Positions 60,101-64,000 of a stretch of DNA of 64,000 nucleotides are shown here, piece after piece. The notes under the pieces are model-generated. The model saw nothing but the letters and a program-made list of their open reading frames with translations. It ran no database searches and had not been told where the DNA came from. How positions within the stretch are numbered: position 1 is the first letter of the stretch; each line of letters opens with the position of its first letter. Origin of the DNA: Hanleya hanleyi. Taxonomy: Eukaryota > Mollusca > Polyplacophora > Lepidopleurida > Hanleyidae. A program made the position numbers and the translations under genes. Where the stretch lies: assembly GCA_036873755.1 (NCBI GenBank), contig JAVTVY010037335.1, positions 106,320 to 170,319 of the forward strand, written 5' to 3'.

Positions 60101-62264
60101 AAAAAGGAATCTTGCACAACTAGACCCTAAGGGGAACCTGTGTACCAAATATGAGAAAGATCCATGCAGTACTTCCTGAGAAATGACGATAAAGTTTCAT
60201 GGGGAAATCCAAGATGGCTGCCTGGTGGCCATACTGGATTTTCGAATCGGACCAGAAAAGGTATCATGCACAACTAGACCCCAAGGGGAACCTGTGTACC
60301 AAATTTGAGAAAGATCCATGAAGTAGTTCCTGAGAAATGACGATAACAATGTTTCATGGAGAAATGCAAGATGGCTGCCTGGTGGCCATATTGGATTTTC
60401 GAATCGAACCAGGAAAGGTATCTTGCACAACTAGACCCCAAGGGGAACCTGTGTACCAAATTTGAGAAGGATCCATGCAGTAGTTCCTGAGAAATCGTGA
60501 TAACAAGGTTTCATGGGGAAATCCAAGATGGCTGCCTGGTGGCCATATTGGATTTTCGAATCGGACCAAAAAAGGTATCTCGCACAACTAGTCCCTAAGG
60601 GGAACCTGTGTACCAACTTTGAGAAAGATCCATGCAGTAGTTCCTGAGAAATCGCGATAACAAGGTTTCATGGGGAAATCCAAGATGGCTGCCTGGTGGC
60701 CATATTGGATTTGCGAATCGGACCAGAAAAGGTATCTTGCACAACTAGACCCCAAGGGGAACCTGTGTACCAAACTTGAGAAAGATCCATGCAGTAGTTC
60801 CTGAGAAATCGCGATAACAAGGTTTCATGGGGAAATCCAAGATGGCTGCCTGGTGGCCATATTGGATTTTCGAATCGGACCAAAAAAGGTATCTTGCACA
60901 ACTTAACCCCAAGGGGAACCTGTGTACCAAATTTGAGAAAGATCCATGAAGTAGTTCCTGTGAAATCGCGATAACAAGGTTTCAGGGGGAAATCCAAGAT
61001 GGCTGCCTGGTGGCCATATTGGATTTTCGAATCGGACCAAAAAAGGTATCTTGCACAACTAGATCCCAAGGGGAACCTGTGTACCAAATTTGAGAAAGAT
61101 CCATGCAGTAGTTCCTGAGAAATCGCGATAACAAGGTTTCATGGGGAAATCCAAGATGGCTGCCTTGTGGCCATATTGAATTTTCGATTTGGACTGAAAA
61201 AGGAATCTTGCACAACTAGACCCTAAGGGGAACCTGTGTACCAAATATGAGAAAGGTCCATGCAGTACTTCCTGAGAAATGACGATAAAGTTTCATGGGG
61301 AAATCCAAGATGGCTGCCTGGTGGCCATACTGGATTTTCGAATCGGACCAGAAAAGGTATCATGCACAACTAGACCCCAAGGGGAACCTGTGTACCAAAT
61401 TTGAGAAAGATCCATGAAGTAGTTCCTGAGAAATCGCGATAACAAGAATTGTTTACTGACGGACTGACGGACGGACGGACGACGGACCACGGACGAAAAG
61501 CGATTTGAGCAGCCCACCATCTGGTGATGGTGGGCTAAAAATATTAGCCCTCCTGCCCACTTAGGTACACCCAAAATAGGTTTGACTATCAGTTCTCAGT
61601 GGCTTGAGTGAATGGGATAAATCAACCGGCAGCTACATGGTTTGACGATAATTCTCTCTCTTTGAAGGAGGTAGTGGACAGGTATAATAACAAGGATTTC
61701 ACCAACTGCTGTTATAATGACAGTATCAAAGATGGTAGACTTACCTCTAATATTCTGTGTTCTAACTGCTCTACTGCACCCGACTGCTTGAAAAATAAAA
61801 CAGATCAGGAAAACATTTAGGAAGCTAAGTCAAATCCAGTCCAATCTGAAGAACTTGAGCAATACAAAGCAAATAGCTTAGGGGACATGTACCGTTTCAG
61901 AGGAAAACTAAAGTAACAGGTCAATTATAAACCTTTTGTACTGACAAAACACAATACTTTATGCTAATATGATTTATATAGTCATTTCTCCAAATGAGTT
62001 AACCAGGATTGTACGAAAGTCTCACTAATGCTTCCATACAGAATGTCACGTGTTGATCTCAACTAAAGTACATGTGGCACAGACCATGCAGACTGTAATG
62101 AACATATTATTTTAGTTTGTGAACAATACTGTGACTAGAGCATGGCTGTCAATTACCTCTGATTGTACCGTAGCTGACATATGTTTTTTCTTGTACTGCC
62201 CCATTTTGACCAGGGCTTTTTGATGGTCATTTAACACTCCCTTCTCATGTCGATCACACAAGTC
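54059..62264 (-). CDS. SNX8: Sorting nexin-8, last four coding exons (C-terminal half of the BAR domain)
   Basis: Minus-strand exons 62157-62264, 61745-61783, 54970-55119 and 54059-54190 all join in phase 0 with GT-AG borders and give 142 residues plus TAG. DLCDRHEKGVLNDHQKAL, HMSATVQ, AVEQLEHRILE, ENRNYFSLHCLQMETQLVHA and VWEAVKP line up in order with vertebrate SNX8. SNX8 is a PX-BAR protein of early endosomes that binds phosphoinositides and supports endosome-to-Golgi transport. The PX domain and first BAR helices must lie in exons beyond the right edge. The final ~25 residues are Ser/Pro-rich and differ from vertebrates. Confidence 0.9.
54970..55119 (-). CDS. SNX8: SNX8 exon (second from end)
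   Basis: 50 codons, QESQITNMENRNYFSLHC through SKAHSE, phase 0 on both sides, acceptor TACTTTCAG, donor GTAAAA. It contains the NYFSLHCLQ.ETQL block that is diagnostic of SNX8. The intron before it (55120-61744, 6.6 kb) is filled with tandem repeats. Confidence 0.9.
56340..57882. mobile_element. Pearl/Helitron-like element: variable ~120-150-bp core, GACGG tract, hairpin
   Basis: Eight to nine units marked by TGACCTTGACCTACATTTTG, GACACATC.TCCCC, TCAC..AAAAA and TTTCCTGATTTTGGGGTCA between ~56560 and ~57790. Then GACGGACAGACGGACAGACGG (57810-57836), the stem ATACGTCCGCC-TTTT-GGCGGGCGTAT (57852-57877) and AAAAA. Located in a SNX8 intron. Confidence 0.7.
57883..58975. other. SNX8 intron sequence, no gene seen
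   Basis: A-rich tract near 57958-57976. A 77-codon plus-strand frame (58708-58941) is unrecognised and directly abuts the next tandem array. I do not call it a gene. Confidence 0.4.
58976..61540. mobile_element. Pearl/Helitron-like element: 157-bp core x ~16, GACGG tract, terminal hairpin
   Basis: Sixteen units of 157 bp share CAAGATGGCTGCC, GGTGGCCATATTGGATTTTC, GGTATCTTGCACAACTAGAC, GGGGAACCTGTGTACCAAAT and CTGAGAAATCGCGATAACAA. The CCAAA..GAGAAAGATCC anchors fall near 59046, 59201, 59359 and on to 61397. The array is followed by GACGGACGGACGGACGACGG (~61464), the 11-bp stem AGCCCACCATC / GATGGTGGGCT (61511-61536) and CTAAAAA. The CTAA next to a hairpin recalls a Helitron 3' end. Overlapping minus-strand frames are artefacts of the repeat. 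Confidence 0.8.
61745..61783 (-). CDS. SNX8: SNX8 short exon (third from end)
   Basis: 13 codons (SGAVEQLEHRILE) with donor GTAAGT and acceptor TTTTTCAAGCAG. An alternative acceptor 3 bp earlier would add one Gln in phase. It fits exactly between the neighbouring exons by homology to the vertebrate VEQLESRI stretch. A plus-strand frame here (61608-61820) is its shadow. Confidence 0.85.
62157..62264 (-). CDS. SNX8: SNX8 exon (fourth from end)
   Basis: 36 codons, DLCDRHEKGVLNDHQKAL through SATVQSE. Bounded by TTTTTTTGGTTACAG upstream and GTAATT downstream. Corresponds to the middle of BAR helix 2-3 in vertebrate SNX8. Confidence 0.9.
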
Positions 62265-62429
62265 CTGTAACCAAAAAAACAAACCATGGTATATATATTT
62301 ATTGAACGTTCTGACCTATTGCTTCAAAAAAGTGACATGTACATTTCTAGAAAAGCTGCACTGTTATCCATCTAGCTATCTAGCAGGACTAGACTGTCTA
62401 ATCAGCTTTGTCTATCAGACAAGTCTATC

Positions 62430-64000
62430 ATGAACACTAGCAGCATGCCCACTAGCAACATGAACACTAACATCATGCTCACTAGCAAGATGACCACTAG
62501 CAACATGCCCACTAGCACCATGCCCACTAGCAACATGACCACTAGCACCATGTCTACTAGCAACATGACCACTAGCACCATGCCCACTAGCAACATGACC
62601 ACTAACACCATGTCTACTAGCAACATGACCACTAGCACCATGCCCACTAGCAACATGACCACTAGCATCAAGTCTACTGGCACCATGACCACTAGCATCA
62701 TGTCTACTAGCAACATGACCACTAGCGCCATGCCCACTAGCAACATGACCACTAACACCATGACCACTAGCAACATGACCACTAGCACCATGCCCACTAG
62801 CAACATGACCACTAGCACCATGCACACTAGCAACATGACCACTAGCACCATGTCTACTAGCAACATGACCACTAACACCATGCCCACTAGCAACATGACC
62901 ACTAGCAACATGACCACTAGCACCATGCCCACTAGCAACATGACCACTAACACCATGCCCACTAGCAACATGACCACTAGCACCATGTCTACTAGCAACA
63001 TGACCACTAGCACCATGTCCACTAGCAACATGACCACTAGTATCATGCCCACTAGCAACATGATCACTAACACCATGCCCACTAGCAACATGACCACTAT
63101 CACCAAGTCTACTAGCAACATGCACACTAGCAACATGACCACTAGCACCATGTCTACTAGCAACATGACCACTAGCACCATGCCCACTAGCAACATGACC
63201 ACTAGCAACATGACCACTAGCACCATGCCCACTAGCAACATGACCACTAACACCATGCCCACTAGCAACATGACCACTAGCACCATGTCTACTAGCAACA
63301 TGACCACTAGCACCATGTCCACTAGCAACATGACCACTAGTATCATGCCCACTAGCAACATGATCACTAACACCATGCCCACTAGCAACATGACCACTAG
63401 CACCAAGTCTACTAGCAACATGACCACTAGCACCATGCACACTAGCAACATGACCACTAGCATCATGTCTACTAGCAACATGACCACTAGCACCATGTCT
63501 ACAACCAACATGACCACTAGCACCATGCCTACTTGCAACATGACTACTAGCACTATGTACACTAGCAACATGACCACTAGCACCATGACTACTAGCACAA
63601 TGACCACTAGCAACATGATCACTAGCAACATGACCACTAGCACCATGCCCACTAGCAACATGACCACTAACACATGCCCATTAGCAACAGGACCACTAAC
63701 ATCATGCCCACTAGCACCATTACCACCATGCCCACTAGCAACATAACCACTAACACCATGCCCACTAGCAGCATGACCACTATCACCATATCTACTAGCA
63801 ACATGACCACTAGCACCATGTCCACTAGCAACATGACCACTAGCATCATGCCCACTAGCAACATGATCACTAACACCATGCCCACTAGCAACATGACCAC
63901 TAGCACCAAGTCTACTAGCAACATGCCCACTAGCAACATGACCACTAGCACCATGTCTACTAGCAACATGACCACTAGCACCATGCCCACTAGCAACATG
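62430..64000. repeat. 15-bp minisatellite running off the right edge
   Basis: More than 100 tandem copies of a 15-bp unit, ACATGACCACTAGCA alternating with variants such as CCATGCCCACTAGCA, in a 30-bp dimer pattern. The unit lacks stops in several frames, so it gives three overlapping frames of 340-440 codons (pentapeptide repeats such as MTTST, MLLVG and GHVAS). It lies in a SNX8 intron on the gene's own strand map, without start context or unique sequence, so I do not regard them as proteins. Confidence 0.95.

Noticed and set aside
44480..61540. CRISPR-like arrays
   Set aside because: The tandem units are contiguous, without unique spacers, and the DNA is eukaryotic.
58820..61574. Many overlapping minus-strand frames of 60-139 codons (MVHRFPLGSSCARYLF...)
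   Set aside because: They recur every 157 bp and are read-through of the tandem core unit, not genes.
61608..61820. Plus-strand 70-codon frame with several Cys residues
   Set aside because: It is the antisense of the short SNX8 exon (61745-61783) and its flanks.
62415..63746. Three long frames (about 340-440 codons) on both strands over the 15-bp minisatellite
   Set aside because: They consist only of the repeat in different frames, with no unique sequence or splice context, and lie in a SNX8 intron.

Overview
This is eukaryotic, almost certainly invertebrate animal, DNA. Genes are split by GT-AG introns of up to about 6.8 kb, the sequence is AT-rich, and interspersed and tandem repeats fill most of it. 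The repeat types point to a lophotrochozoan, most likely a mollusc. They include a 5S rRNA-derived SINE with the metazoan 'AAAACGACGTTAAA' tail. They also include several arrays of ~150-157 bp units that end in a GACGG tract and a short hairpin, as in the bivalve 'pearl'/Helitron-like elements. The species cannot be named from this window.

Layout. 1-17 kb is a graveyard of mobile elements. It holds two opposed pieces of a Penelope-like reverse transcriptase (minus strand 1-~821, plus strand ~4411-5402). Between them is a broken copy of a high-copy cysteine-rich metazoan element gene (~802-3758). Then come a ~3 kb foldback element with ~1 kb arms (6227-9197), a TIR element (9234-10061), a ~170 bp tandem array broken by a 5S-SINE (10.93-12.9 kb), and two long palindromes (14.6 and 15.7-16.2 kb).

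17-43 kb holds one plus-strand gene that I could assemble exon by exon: 24 coding exons, 17099-42107, 3873 nt, 1290 codons plus stop. It encodes a TEX14-like protein with N-terminal ankyrin repeats, a catalytically dead kinase domain and a long low-complexity tail. All splice phases agree. Its introns carry several MITE-like elements, tandem arrays and a nearly intact antisense LINE (~34.81-38.3 kb) whose endonuclease-RT frame is broken by a single in-frame stop.

43-54 kb is intergenic between two convergent genes. It carries a TTAA-flanked piggyBac-type MITE (46035-46502) and several tandem arrays. 54-62.3 kb holds the last four coding exons of a minus-strand SNX8 (sorting nexin 8) gene, whose upstream exons lie off the right edge. 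Its introns contain large pearl-like arrays (56.3-57.9 and 58.98-61.54 kb). The window ends inside a 15-bp minisatellite (62430-64000) that runs off the edge and is open in several frames on both strands; I do not regard those frames as genes.

The two host genes show no functional link: one belongs to germ-cell bridge/pseudokinase biology, the other to endosomal sorting. The most unusual property of the window is the density of unrelated ~150-bp tandem families. Four of them (ends at 45.6, 50.6, 57.9 and 61.5 kb) share one plan and one orientation: core repeats, then a GACGG tract, then a hairpin, then an A-rich flank.
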